NCBI RefSeq assembly: GCF_963259705.1
Contig: NC_081846.1
Coordinates: forward strand, 96,112,641 to 96,176,640
DNA length: 64,000 nt
Direction: 5' to 3'
Origin: Myotis daubentonii
Lineage: Eukaryota > Chordata > Mammalia > Chiroptera > Vespertilionidae
Positions within the stretch are counted from its first letter, which is position 1. The number at the start of each line of letters is the position of its first letter. A program made the translations under genes and the position numbers. The notes beneath the pieces were generated by a model, which searched no databases, was not told the origin of the DNA, and saw only the letters and a list, made by a program, of their open reading frames with translations. Shown here in pieces: positions 52,211 through 64,000 of the stretch.

Positions 52211-55200
52211 CTGGTAATATTTACAACTCCGGGTGCTTCCGGTGGCGTTTTCACGGGACTGTGCTTTCAAATACTAAGTGTTCATGCTTACAGAGCTCAG
52301 AATTGGTGTCTGAAGCCTTGGAATGACGAGAATAGTGTTTATGTTTACAATTAAGGAGGATTGGCTTTGGCGTTTTTTTGTGGGAATCAGTTAAAATGGT
52401 GACGATTCCGGTAAATACTTCTAAGCAAACTGTCTAATTTTGGTAAAACTGTTAAAATACACAATGATAGTACCCAAAAATGATTAAGAACGTGTAAGAA
52501 ACACCTCAAGTACACGTAAATAGATTCTTACTACATTTACTGTTGTATTCAATCACGGAGGTTTCCAGTGGAAAGCTGTGAAATGACGAAAATACTGGTA
52601 ATATTTACAACTCTGGGTACTTCCAGTGGCGTTTTCACGGGACTGTGCTTTCAAATACTAAGTGTTCATGCTTACAGAGCTCAGAATTGGTGTCTGAAGC
52701 CTTGGAATGACGAGAATAGTGTTTATGTTTACAATTAAGGAGGATTGGCTTTGGCGTTTTTTTGTGTGAATCAGTTAAAATGGTGACGATTCCGGTAAAT
52801 ACTTCTAAGCAAACTGTCTAATTTTGGTAAAACTGTTAAAATACACCATGATATTTCCCAGAAATGATTAAGAACGTGTAAGAACCACCTCAAGTACACG
52901 TAAATAGATTCTTCGTTCATTTACCGTCGTATTCAATCACGGAGGTTTCCAGTGGAAAGGTGTGAAATGAAGAAAATACTTGGAATATTTACAACTCCGG
53001 GTACTTCCGGTGGCGTTTTCACGGGACTGTGCTTTCAAATACTAAGTGTTCATGCTTACAGAGCTCAGAATTGGTGTCTGAAGCCTTGGAATGACGAGAA
53101 TAGTGTTTATGTTTACAATTAAGGAGGATTGGCTTTGGCGTTTTTTTGTGGGAATCAGTTAAAATGGTGACGATTCCGGTAAATACTTCTAAGCAAACTG
53201 TCTAATTTTGGTAAAACTGTTAAAATACACAATGATAGTATCCAAAAATGATTAAGAACGTGTAAGAAACATCTGAAGTACACGTAAATAGATTCTTACT
53301 ACATTTACTGTTGTATTCAATCACGAAGGTTTCCAGTGGAAAGCTGTGAAATGACGAATATACTGGTAATATTTACAACTCCGGGTACTTCCGGTGGCGT
53401 TTTCACGGGACTGTGCTTTCAAATACTAAGTGTTCATGCTTACAGAGCTCAGAATTGGTGTCTAAAGCCTTGGAATGACGCGAATAGTGCTTTTGTTTAC
53501 AATTAAGGAGGACTGGCTTTGGCGTTTTTTTGTGTGAATCCGTTAAAATGGTGACGATTCCGGTAAATACTTCTAAGCAAACTGTCTAATTTCTGTAAAA
53601 CTGTTAAAATACACAATGATAGTTCCCAGAAATGATTAAGAACGTGTAATAAACACCGCAAGTACACGTAAAAAGATTCTTACTACATTTACTGTCGTAT
53701 TCAATCACGGAGGTTTCCAGTGGAAAGGTGTGAAATGAAGAAAATACTTGGAATATTTACAACTCCGGGTACTTCCGGTGGCGTTTTCACGGGACTGTGC
53801 TTTCAAATACTAAGTGTTCATGCTTACAGAGCTCAGATTTGGTGTCTAAACCCTTGGAATGATGAGAATAGTGTTTCTGTTTACAATTAAGGAGGACTGG
53901 CTTTGGCGTTTTTTTGTGTGAATCCGTTAAAATGGTGACGATTCCGGTAAATACTTCTAAGCAAACTGTCTAATTTCTGTAAAACTGTTAAAATACACAA
54001 TGATAGTTCCCAGAAATGATTAAGAACGTGTAATAAACCCCGCAAGTACACGTAAAAAGATTCTTACTACATTTACTGTCGTATTCAATCACATAGTTTT
54101 CCAGTGGAAAGCTGTGAAATGACGCAAATACTGGTAATATTTACAACTCTGGGTACTTCCAGTGGCGTTTTCACGGGACTGTGCTTTCAAATACTAAGTG
54201 TTCATGCTTACAGAGCTCAGAATTGGTGTCTGAAGCCTTGGAATGACGAGAATAGTGTTTATGTTTACAATTAAGGAGGATTGGCTTTGGCGTTTTTTTG
54301 TGTGAATCAGTTAAAATGGTGACGATTCCGGTAAATACTTCTAAGCAAACTGTCTAATTTTGGTAAAACTGTTAAAATACACCATGATATTTCCCAGAAA
54401 TGAGTAAGAACGTGTAAGAACCACCTCAAGTACACGTAAATAGATTCTTCGTTCATTTACCGTCGTATTCAATCACGGAGGTTTCCAGTGGAAAGGTGTG
54501 AAATGAAGAAAATACTTGGAATATTTACAACTCCGGGTACTTCCGGTGGCGTTTTCACGGGACTGTGCTTTCAAATACTAAGTGTTCAGGCTTACAGAGC
54601 TCAGATTTGGTGTCTGAAGCCTTGGAATGACGAGAATAGTGTTTATGTTTACAATTAAGGAGGACTGGCTTTGGCGTTTTTTTGTGTGAATCCGTTAAAA
54701 TGGTGACGATTCCGGTAAATACTTCTAAGCAAACTGTCTAATTTTGGTAAAACTGTTAAAATACACAATGATAGTATCCAAAAATGATTAAGAACGTGTA
54801 AGAAACATCTGAAGTACACGTAAATAGATTCTTACTACATTTACTGTTGTATTCAATCACGGAGGTTTCCAGTGGAAAGCTGTGAAATGACGCAAATACT
54901 GGTAATATTTACAACTCCGGGTGCTTCCGGTGGCGTTTTCACGGGTCTGTGCTTTCAAATACTAAGTGTTCATGCTTACAGAGCTCAGAATTGGTGTCTG
55001 AAGCCTTGGAATGACGAGAATAGTGTTTATGTTTACAATTAAGGAGGATTGGCTTTGGCGTTTTTTTGTGGGAATCAGTTAAAATGGTGACGATTCCGGT
55101 AAATACTTCTAAGCAAACTGTCTAATTTTGGACAAACTGTTAAAATACACAATGATAGTACCCAAAAATGATTAAGAACGTGTAAGAAACACCTCAATTA

Positions 55201-57201
55201 CACGTAAATAGATTCTTACTACATTTACTGTCGTATTCACTCACGGAGGTTTCCAGTGGAAAGCTGTGTAATGACGAATATACTGGTAATATTTACAACT
55301 CCGGGTACTTCCGGTGGCGTTTTCACGGGACTGTGCTTTCAAATACTAAGTGTTCATGCTTACAGAGCTCAGAATTGGTGTCTAAACCCTTGGAATGACG
55401 CGAATAGTGCTTTTGTTTACAATTAAGGAGGACTGGCTTTGGCGTTTTTTTGTGTGAATCCGTTAAAATGGTGACGATTCCGGTAAATACTTCTAAGCAA
55501 ACTGTCTAATTTCTGTAAAACTGTTAAAATACACAATGATAGTTCCCAGAAATGATTAAGAACGTGTAATAAACACCGCAAGTACACGTAAAAAGATTCT
55601 TACTACATTTACTGTCGTATTCAATCACGGAGGTTTCCAGTGGAAAGGTGTGAAATGAAGAAAATACTTGGAATATTTACAACTCCGGGTACTTCCGGTG
55701 GCGTTTTCACGGGACTGTGCTTTCAAATACTAAGTGTTCATGCTTACAGAGCTCAGATTTGGTGTCTAAACCCTTGGAATGATGAGAATAGTGTTTCTGT
55801 TTACAATTAAGGAGGACTGGCTTTGGCGTTTTTTTGTGTGAATCCGTTAAAATGGTGACGATTCCGGTAAATACTTCTAAGCAAACTGTCTAATTTTGGT
55901 AAAACTGTTAAAATACACATTGGTAGTACCAAAAATAATTAAGAACGTGTACCAAACACCTCAAGTACACGTAAATAGATTCTTACTACATTTACTGTCG
56001 TATTCACTCACGGAGGTTTCCAGTGGAAAGCTGTGAAATGACGCAAATACTGGTAATATTTACAACTCCGGGTGCTTCCGGTGGCGTTTTCACGGGACTG
56101 TGCTTTCAAATACTAAGTGTTCATGCTTACAGAGCTCAGAATTGGTGTCTGAAGCCTTGGAATGACGAGAATAGTGTTTATGTTTACAATTAAGGAGGAT
56201 TGGCTTTGGCGTTTTTTTGTGGGAATCAGTTAAAATGGTGACGATTCCGGTAAATACTTCTAAGCAAACTGTCTAATTTTGGTAAAACTGTTAAAATACA
56301 CAATGATAGTACCCAAAAATGATTAAGAACGTGTAAGCAACACCTCAAGTACACGTAAATAGATTCTTACTACATTTACTGTTGTATTCAATCACGGAGG
56401 TTTCCAGTGGAAAGCTGTGAAATGACGAAAATACTGGTAATATTTACAACTCTGGGTACTTCCAGTGGCGTTTTCACGGGACTGTGCTTTCAAATACTAA
56501 GTGTTCATGCTTACAGAGCTTAGAATTGGTGTCTGAAGCCTTGGAATGACGAGAATAGTTTTTATGTTTACAATTAAGGAGGATTGGCTTTGGCGTTTTT
56601 TTCTGTGAATCAGTTAAAATGGTGACGATTCCGGTAAATACTTCTAAGCAAACTGTCTAATTTTGGTAAAACTGTTAAAATACACCATGATATTTCCCAG
56701 AAATGATTAAGAACGTGTAAGAAACACCTCAAGTACACGTAAATAGATTCTTCGTTCATTTACCGTCGTATTCAATCACGGAGGTTTCCAGTGGAAAGGT
56801 GTGAAATGAAGAAAATACTTGGAATATTTACAACTCCGGGTACTTCCGGTGGCGTTTTCACGGGACTGTGCTTTCAAATACTAAGTGTTCATGCTTACAG
56901 AGCTCAGAATTGGTGTCTGAAGCCTTGGAATGACGAGAATAGTGTTTAAGTTTACAATTAAGGAGGATTGGCTTTGGCGTTTTTTTGTGGGAATCAGTTA
57001 AAATGGTGACGATTCCGGTAAATACTTCTAAGCAAACTGTCTAATTTTGGTAAAACTGTTAAAATACACAATGATAGTATCCAAAAATGATTAAGAACGT
57101 GTAAGAAACATCTCAAGTACACGTAAATAGATTCTTACTACATTTACTGTTGTATTCAATCACGGAGGTTTCCAGTGGAAAGCTGTGAAATGACGCAAAT
57201 A
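52211..57201. repeat. 13-mer higher-order repeat, copy B (4991 bp)
   Basis: Units start at 52211 (K-x2), 52595 (K-z), 52979 (K-y3), 53363 (A'-v), 53747 (N-v2), 54131 (K-z), 54515 (QK-y3), 54899 (K-x), 55283 (A-v), 55667 (N-w), 56050 (K-x2), 56434 (K*-z) and 56818 (K-y2). The offset from copy A is 4990 bp. Private changes have built up since duplication, including CATAGTTTTCC, GAGTAAG, ACGGGTCTG, TTTCTGTG and GTTTAAG. Confidence 0.92.
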
Positions 57202-57967
57202 CTGGTAATATTTACAACTCCGGGTGCTTCCGGTGGCTTTTCACGGGACTGTGCTTTCAAATACTAAGTGTTCATGCTTACAGAGCTCAGAATTGGTGTC
57301 TGAAGCCTTGGAATGACGAGAATAGTGTTTATGTTTACAATTTAGGAGGATTGGCTTTGGCGTTTTTTTGTGGGAATCAGTTAAAATGGTGACGATTCCG
57401 GTAAATACTTCTAAGCAAACTGTCTAATTTTGGTAAAACTGTTAAAATACACAATGATAGTATCCAAAAATGATTAAGAACGTGTAAGAAACATCTGAAG
57501 TACACGTAAATAGATTCTTAGTACATTTACGGTTGTATTCAATCACGAAGGTTTCCAGTGGAAAGCTGTGAAATGACGAATATACTGGTAATATTTACAA
57601 CTCCGGGTACTTCCGGTGGCGTTTTCACGGGACTGTGCTTTCAAATACTAAGTGTTCATGCTTACAGAGCTCAGAATTGGTGTCTAAAGCCTTGGAATGA
57701 TGAGAATAGTGTTTCTGTTTACAATTAAGGAGGACTGGCTTTGGCGTTTTTTTGTGTGAATCCGTTAAAATGGTGACGATTCCGGTAAATACTTCTAAGC
57801 AAACTGTCTAATTTTGGTAAAACTGTTAAAATACACATTGGTAGTACCAAAAATAATTAAGAACGTGTACCAAACACCTCAAGTACACGTAAAAAGATTC
57901 TTACTACATTTACTGTCGGATTCACTCACGGAGGTTTCCAGTGGAAAGGTGTGAAATGAAGAAAATA
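57202..57967. repeat. Two linking monomers, both 383 bp
   Basis: Units start at 57202 (K-y3) and 57585 (A' left half switching to N, then w). The first lost one G in GGCGTTTTCACG near 57237 and has AATTTAGG and ACGGTTG as private changes. The second joins TAAAGCC to GATGAG/TTTCTG, and its w right half ends with the GGTGTGAAATGAAG junction otherwise used by v and z units, so it is a double chimera. Confidence 0.86.
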
Positions 57968-60900
57968 CTTGGAATATTTACAACTCCGGGTACTTCCGGT
58001 GGCGTTTTCACGGGACTGTGCTTTCAAATACTAAGTGTTCATGCTTACAGAGCTCAGATTTGGTGTCTAAACCCTTGGAATGATGAGAATAGTGTTTCTG
58101 TTTACAATTAAGGAGGACTGGCTTTGGCGTTTTTTTGTGTGAATCCGTTAAAATGGTGACGATTCCGGTAAATACTTCTAAGCAAACTGTCTAATTTCTG
58201 TAAAACTGTTAAAATACACAATGATAGTTCCCAGAAATGATTAAGAACGTGTAATAAACCTCGCAAGTACACGTAAAAAGATTCTTACTACATTTACTGT
58301 CGTATTCAATCACATAGGTTTCCAGTGGAAAGCTGTGAAATGACGAAAATACTGGTAATATTTACAACTCTGGGTACTTCCAGTGGCGTTTTCACGGGAC
58401 TGTGCTTTCAAATACTAAGTGTTCATGCTTACAGAGCTCAGAATTGGTGTCTGAAGCCTTGGAATGACGAGAATAGTGTTTATGTTTACAATTAAGGAGG
58501 ATTGGCTTTGGCGTTTTTTTGTGTGAATCAGTTAAAATGGGGACGATTCCGGTAAATACTTCTAAGCAAACTGTCTAATTTTGGTAAAACTGTTAAAATA
58601 CACCATGATATTTCCCAGAAATGATTAAGAACGTGTAAGAAACACCTCAAGTACACGTAAATAGATTCTTCGTTCATTTACCGTCGTATTCAATCACGGA
58701 GGTTTCCAGTGGAAAGGTGTGAAATGAAGAAAATACTTGGAATATTTACAACTCCAGGTACTTCCGGTGGCGTTTTCACGGGACTGTGCTTTCAAATACT
58801 AAGTGTTCATGCTTACAGAGCTCAGAATTGGTGTCTGAAGCCTTGGAATGACGAGAATAGTGTTTATGTTTACAATTAAGGAGGATTGGCTTTGGCGTTT
58901 TTTTGTGGGAATCAGTTAAAATGGTGACGATTCCGGTAAATACTTCTAAGCAAACTGTCTAATTTTGGTAAAACTGTTAAAATACACAATGATAGTACCC
59001 CAAAATGATTAAGAACGTGTAAGAAACACCTCAATTACACGTAAATAGATTCTTACTACATTTACTGTCGTATACACTCACGGAGGTTTCCAGTGGAAAG
59101 CTGTGTAATGACGAATATACTGATAATATTTACAACTCCGGGTACTTCCGGTGGCGTTTTCACGGGACTGTTCTTTCAAATACTAAGTGTTCATGCTTAC
59201 AGAGCTCAGAATTGGTGTCTAAACCCTTGGAATGACGCGAATAGTGCTTTTGTTTACAATTAAGGAGGACTGGCTTTGGCGTTTTTTTGTGTGAATCCGT
59301 TAAAATGGTGACGATTCCGGTAAATACTTCTAAGCAAACTGTCTAATTTCTGTAAAACTGTTAAAATACACAATGATAGTTCCCAGAAATGATTAAGAAC
59401 GTGTAATAAACACCGCAAGTACACGTAAAAAGATTCTTACTACATTTACTGTCGTATTCAATCACGGAGGTTTCCAGTGGAAAGGTGTGAAATGAAGAAA
59501 ATACTTGGAATATTTACAACTCCCGGTACTTCCGGTGGCGTTTTCACGGGACTGTGCTTTCAAATACTAAGTGTTCATGCTTACAGAGCTCAGATTTGGT
59601 GTCTAAACCCTTGGAATGATGAGAATAGTGTTTCTCTTTACAATTAAGGAGGACTGGCTTTGGCGTTTTTTTGTGTGAATCCGTTAAAACGGTGACGATT
59701 CCGGTAAATACTTCTAAGCAAACTGTCTAATTTTGGTAAAACTGTTAAAATACACATTGGTAGTACCAAAAATAATTAAGAACGTGTACCAAACACCTCA
59801 AGTACACGTAAATAGATTCTTACTACATTTACTGTCGTATTCACTCACGGAGGTTTCCAGTGGAAAGCTGTGAAATGACGCAAATACTGGTAATATTTAC
59901 AACTCCGGGTACTTCCGGTGGCGTTTTCACGGGACTGTGCTTTCAAATACTAAGTGTTCATGCTTACAGAGCTCAGAATTGGTGTCTAAACCCTTGGAAT
60001 GACGCGAATAGTGCTTTTGTTTACAATTAAGGAGGACTGGCTTTGGCGTTTTTTTGTGTGAATCCGTTAAAATGGTGACGATTCCGGTAAATACTTCTAA
60101 GCAAACTGTCTAATTTCTGTAAAACTGTTAAAATACACAATGATAGTTCCCAGAAATGATTAAGAACGTGTAATAAACACCGCAAGTACACGTAAAAAGA
60201 TTCTTACTACATTTACTGTCGTATTCAATCACGGAGGTTTCCAGTGGAAAGGTGTGAAATGAAGAAAATACTTGGAATATTTACAACTCCGGGTACTTCC
60301 GGTGGCGTTTTCACGGGACTGTGCTCTCAAATACTAAGTGTTCATGCTTACAGAGCTCAGATTTGGTGTCTAAACCCTTGGAATGATGAGAATAGTGTTT
60401 CTGTTTACAATTAAGGAGGACTGGCTTTGGCGTTTTTTTGTGTGAATCAGTTAAAATGGTGACGATTCCGGTAAATACTTCTAAGCAAACTGTCTAATTT
60501 CTGTAAAACTGTTAAAATACACAATGATAGTTCCCAGAAATGATTAAGAACGTGTAATAAACCCGGCAAGTACACGTAAAAAGATTCTTACTACATTTAC
60601 TGTCGTATTCAATCACATAGGTTTCCAGTGGAAAGCTGTGAAATGACGCAAATACTGGTAATATTTACAACTCTGGGTACTTCCAGTGGCGTTTTCACGG
60701 GACTGTGCTTTCAAATACTAAGTGTTCATGCTTACAGAGCTCAGAATTGGTGTCTGAAGCCTTGGAATGACGAGAATAGTGTTTATGTTTACAATTAAGG
60801 AGGACTGGCTTTGGCGTTTTTTTGTGTGAATCAGTTAAAATGGTGACGATTCCGGTAAATACTTCTAAGCAAACTGTCTAATTTTCGTAAAACTGTTAAA

Positions 60901-61038
60901 ATACACAATGATAGTATCCAAAAATGATTAAGAACGTGTAAGAAACATCTCAAGTACACGTAAATAGATTCTTACTACATTTACTGTTGTATTCAATCAC
61001 GGAGGTTTCCAGTGGAAAGCTCTGAAATGACGCAAATA
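57968..61038. repeat. 8-mer higher-order repeat, copy A (3071 bp)
   Basis: Units start at 57968 (N-v2), 58352 (K-z), 58736 (K-x), 59120 (A-v), 59504 (N-w), 59887 (A-v), 60271 (N-v2) and 60655 (K-y2). Five markers recur one period later: CCTCGC, GGGGACGATTCC (58541 and 61612), CTCCAGGTAC, CTGTTCTTTC, and CCCGGTACTTCC with TTTCTCTTTAC and AAAACGGTGACG. Confidence 0.91.
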
Positions 61039-63725
61039 CTGGTAATATTTACAACTCCGGGTGCTTCCGGTGGCGTTTTCACGGGACTGTGCTTTCAAAT
61101 ACTAAGTGTTCATGCTTACAGAGCTCAGATTTGGTGTCTAAACCCTTGGAATGATGAGAATAGTGTTTCTGTTTACAATTAAGGAGGACTGGCTTTGGCG
61201 TTTTTTTGTGTGAATCCGTTAAAATGGTGACGATTCCGGTAAATACTTCTAAGCAAACTGTCTAATTTCTGTAAAACTGTTAAAATACACAATGATAGTT
61301 CCCAGAAATGATTAAGAACGTGTAATAAACCTCGCAAGTACACGTAAAAAGATTCTTACTACATTTACTGTCGTATTCAATCACATAGGTTTCCAGTGGA
61401 AAGCTGTGAAATGACGAAAATACTGGTAATATTTACAACTCTGGGTACTTCCAGTGGCGTTTTCACGGGACTGTGCTTTCAAATACTAAGTGTTCATGCT
61501 TACAGAGCTCAGAATTGGTGTCTGAAGCCTTGGAATGACGAGAATAGTGTTTATGTTTACAATTAAGGAGGATTGGCTTTGGCGTTTTTTTGTGTGAATC
61601 AGTTAAAATGGGGACGATTCCGGTAAATACTTCTAAGCAAACTGTCTAATTTTGGTAAAACTGTTAAAATACACCATGATATTTCCCAGAAATGATTAAG
61701 AACGTGTAAGAACCACCTCAAGTACACGTAAATAGATTCTTCGTTCATTTACCGTCGTATTCAATCACGGAGGTTTCCAGTGGAAAGGTGTGAAATGAAG
61801 AAAATACTTGGAATATTTACAACTCCAGGTACTTCCGGTGGCGTTTTCACGGGACTGTGCTTTCAAATACTAAGTGTTCATGCTTACAGAGCTCAGAATT
61901 GGTGTCTGAAGCCTTGGAATGACGAGAATAGTGTTTATGTTTACAATTAAGGAGGATTGGCTTTGGCGTTTTTTTGTGGGAATCAGTTAAAATGGTGACG
62001 ATTCCGGTAAATACTTCTAAGCAAACTGTCTAATTTTGGTAAAACTGTTAAAATACACAATGATAGTACCCAAAAATGATTAAGAACGTGTAAGAAACAC
62101 CTCAATTACACGTAAATAGATTCTTACTACATTTACTGTCGTATTCACTCACGGAGGTTTCCAGTGGAAAGCTGTGTAATGACGAATATACTGGTAATAT
62201 TTACAACTCCGGGTACTTCCGGTGGCGTTTTCACGGGACTGTTCTTTCAAATACTAAGTGTTCATGCTTACAGAGCTCAGAATTGGTGTCTAAACCCTTG
62301 GAATGACGCGAATAGTGCTTTTGTTTACAATTAAGGAGGACTGGCTTTGGCGTTTTTTTGTGTGAATCCGTTAAAATGGTGACGATTCCGGTAAATACTT
62401 CTAAGCAAACTGTCTAATTTCTGTAAAACTGTTAAAATACACAATGATAGTTCCCAGAAATGATTAAGAACGTGTAATAAACACCGCAAGTACACGTAAA
62501 AAGATTCTTACTACATTTACTGTCGTATTCAATCACGGAGGTTTCCATTGGAAAGGTGTGAAATGAAGAAAATACTTGGAATATTTACAACTCCCGGTAC
62601 TTCCGGTGGCGTTTTCACGGGACTGTGCTTTCAAATACTAAGTGTTCATGCTTACAGAGCTCAGATTTGGTGTCTAAACCCTTGGAATGATGAGAATAGT
62701 GTTTCTCTTTACAATTAAGGAGGACTGGCTTTGGCGTTTTTTTGTGTGAATCCGTTAAAACGGTGACGATTCCGGTAAATACTTCTAAGCAAACTGTCTA
62801 ATTTTGGTAAAACTGTTAAAATACACATTGGTAGTACCAAAAATAATTAAGAACGTGTACCATACACCTCAAGTACACGTAAATAGATTCTTACTACATT
62901 TACTGTCGTATTCACTCACGGAGGTTTCCAGTGGAAAGCTGTGAAATGACGCAAATACTGGTAATATTTACAACTCCGGGTGCTTCCGGTGGCGTTTTCA
63001 CGGGACTGTGCTTTCAAATACTAAGTGTTCATGCTTACAGAGCTCAGAATTGGTGTCTGAAGCCTTGGAATGACGAGAATAGTGTTTATGTTTACAATTA
63101 AGGAGGATTGGCTTTGGCGTTTTTTTGTGGGAATCAGTTAAAATGGTGACGATTCCGGTAAATACTTCTAAGCAAACTGTCTAATTTTGGTAAAACTGTT
63201 AAAATACACAATGATAGTATCCAAAAATGATTAAGAACGTGTAAGAAACATCTGAAGTACACGTAAATAGATTCTTACTACATTTACTGTTGTATTCAAT
63301 CACGAAGGTTTCCAGTGGAAAGCTGTGAAATGACGAATATACTGGTAATATTTACAACTCCGGGTACTTCCGGTGGCGTTTTCACGGGACTGTGCTTTCA
63401 AATACTAAGTGTTCATGCTTACAGAGCTCAGAATTGGTGTCTAAAGCCTTGGAATGACGCGAATAGTGCTTTTGTTTACAATTAAGGAGGACTGGCTTTG
63501 GCGTTTTTTTGTGTGAATCAGTTAAAATGGTGACGATTCCGGTAAATACTTCTAAGCAAACTGTCTAATTTTCGTAAAACTGTTAAAATACACAATGATA
63601 GTATCCAAAAATGATTAAGAACGTGTAAGAAACATCTCAAGTACACGTAAATAGATTCTTACTACATTTACTGTTGTATTCAATCACGGAGGTTTCCAGT
63701 GGAAAGCTCTGAAATGACGCAAATA
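61039..63725. repeat. 7-mer copy of the 8-mer HOR
   Basis: Units start at 61039 (N-v2 with a GTGCTTCC start), 61423 (K-z), 61807 (K-x), 62191 (A-v), 62575 (N-w), 62958 (K-y3) and 63342 (A' switching to y2). The first five match copy A, including all five private markers. The end differs: A-v and N-v2 are replaced by K-y3 and an A'-y2 chimera, and the right part of that chimera (GGACTGG, GTGTGAATCAG, ATTTTCGT, y2) matches the last unit of copy A. One crossover within that unit explains the loss of one monomer. Confidence 0.9.
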
Positions 63726-64000
63726 CTGGTAATATTTACAACTCCGGGTGCTTCCGGTGGCGTTTTCACGGGACTGTGCTTTCAAATACTAAGTGTTCAT
63801 GCTTACAGAGCTCAGATTTGGTGTCTAAACCCTTGGAATGATGAGAATAGTGTTTCTGTTTACAATTAAGGAGGACTGGCTTTGGCGTTTTTTTGTGTGA
63901 ATCCGTTAAAATGGTGACGATTCCGGTAAATACTTCTAAGCAAACTGTCTAATTTCTGTAAAACTGTTAAAATACACAATGATAGTTCCCAGAAATGATT
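63726..64000. repeat. Partial monomer at right edge, start of a third HOR copy
   Basis: The last 275 bases begin a unit with GTGCTTCC, an N left half and a GTGTGAATCCG/TTTCTG continuation. This is the same unusual combination as at 61039, so a third copy of the HOR starts here and the array continues beyond the window. Confidence 0.9.

Larger units (their letters stand above)
1..64000. repeat. 384-bp satellite DNA array, 166 full monomers plus one partial
   Basis: The same 384-bp unit repeats head to tail from first to last base, always in one orientation. Counting each unit from the C of the ACTGGTAATATT or ACTTGGAATATT motif gives starts at 1, 385, 768, 1152 and so on to 63726. Of 166 full units, 145 are 384 bp, 20 are 383 bp and one is 385 bp. 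Seventeen of the 383-bp units share one deletion and form subfamily w. Indels are otherwise almost absent; most variation is substitutions in fixed blocks. Neither edge of the array is present. Arrays of this length and purity are typical of centromeric or heterochromatic satellites in eukaryotes. I do not recognise the family, and the chromosomal location is inference. Confidence 0.99.

Noticed and set aside
1..64000. CRISPR array
   Set aside because: The period is 384 bp with no unique spacers between short repeats; the full unit is repeated.
1..64000. Transposable element, rDNA spacer, tRNA or telomere repeats
   Set aside because: I saw no terminal repeats, target duplications, transposase frames, rRNA segments, tRNA-like cloverleaf or TTAGGG-type runs anywhere in the window.

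Overview
The whole 64 kb is one uninterrupted head-to-tail satellite DNA array. Every monomer has the same orientation. The monomer is 384 bp and about 38% GC (146 G+C in the 384 bases of the first unit). I walked the array unit by unit. It holds 166 complete monomers and one cut off by the right edge: 145 have a net length of 384 bp, 20 are 383 bp and one is 385 bp, and this tally reproduces the last unit start (63726) exactly. No unique sequence, transposon, RNA gene or convincing protein gene interrupts it, and neither array edge lies in the window. An array this long and pure points to eukaryotic heterochromatin (centromeric, pericentromeric or subtelomeric). I do not recognise the satellite family and cannot name the species. 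Several subfamily differences are CpG to TpG/CpA changes, which fits a genome that methylates CpG.

Monomers are assembled from a small set of left-half and right-half haplotypes. Left codes (about positions 1-180 of a unit): K (CTGAAGCC, GACGAG, TTTATG), K* (K with GCTTAG), N (TAAACCC, GATGAG, TTTCTG), A (TAAACCC, GACGCG, CTTTTG), A' (A with TAAAGCC), Q (TTCAGGCTT, TAAAGCC), QK (Q start with CTGAAG), I (GGATTGACG). Right codes (about 225-384): v (GTTCCCAG, ACACCGC), v2 (v with CCCCGC, CCCGGC or CCTCGC plus CACATAGG), w (CATTGGTAGTACC, the 383-bp class), x (GTACCC with CAATTAC), x2 (GTACCC with CAAGTAC), y (GTATCC with CAATTAC), y2 (GTATCC with ATCTCAAG), y3 (GTATCC with ATCTGAAG), z (CACCATGATATTT with CTTCGTTC).

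These halves form higher-order repeats (HORs) whose period changes along the array: a diverged start (1-2687); two 14-mers (2688-13438); two 4-mers (13439-16508); a 7-mer and a 9-mer derived from it (17277-23419); two 5-mers (24188-28024); a 12-mer (28025-32630); 12- and 14-mer relatives with a nested 4-mer duplication (32631-42613); 5- to 8-mer modules (42614-47220); two 13-mers (47221-57201); and an 8-mer followed by a 7-mer (57968-63725). Many monomers are chimeras of two haplotypes, as unequal crossing-over or gene conversion would leave.

Within each monomer the clearest structures are a 7-8 bp inverted repeat whose outermost pair co-varies between subfamilies, a 13-bp quasi-palindrome (TTTCCAGTGGAAA), a nearly invariant block after the middle, and a plus-strand 51-codon open frame that I think is fortuitous. 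The minus-strand open frames of about 61 codons are also by-products of the repeat.
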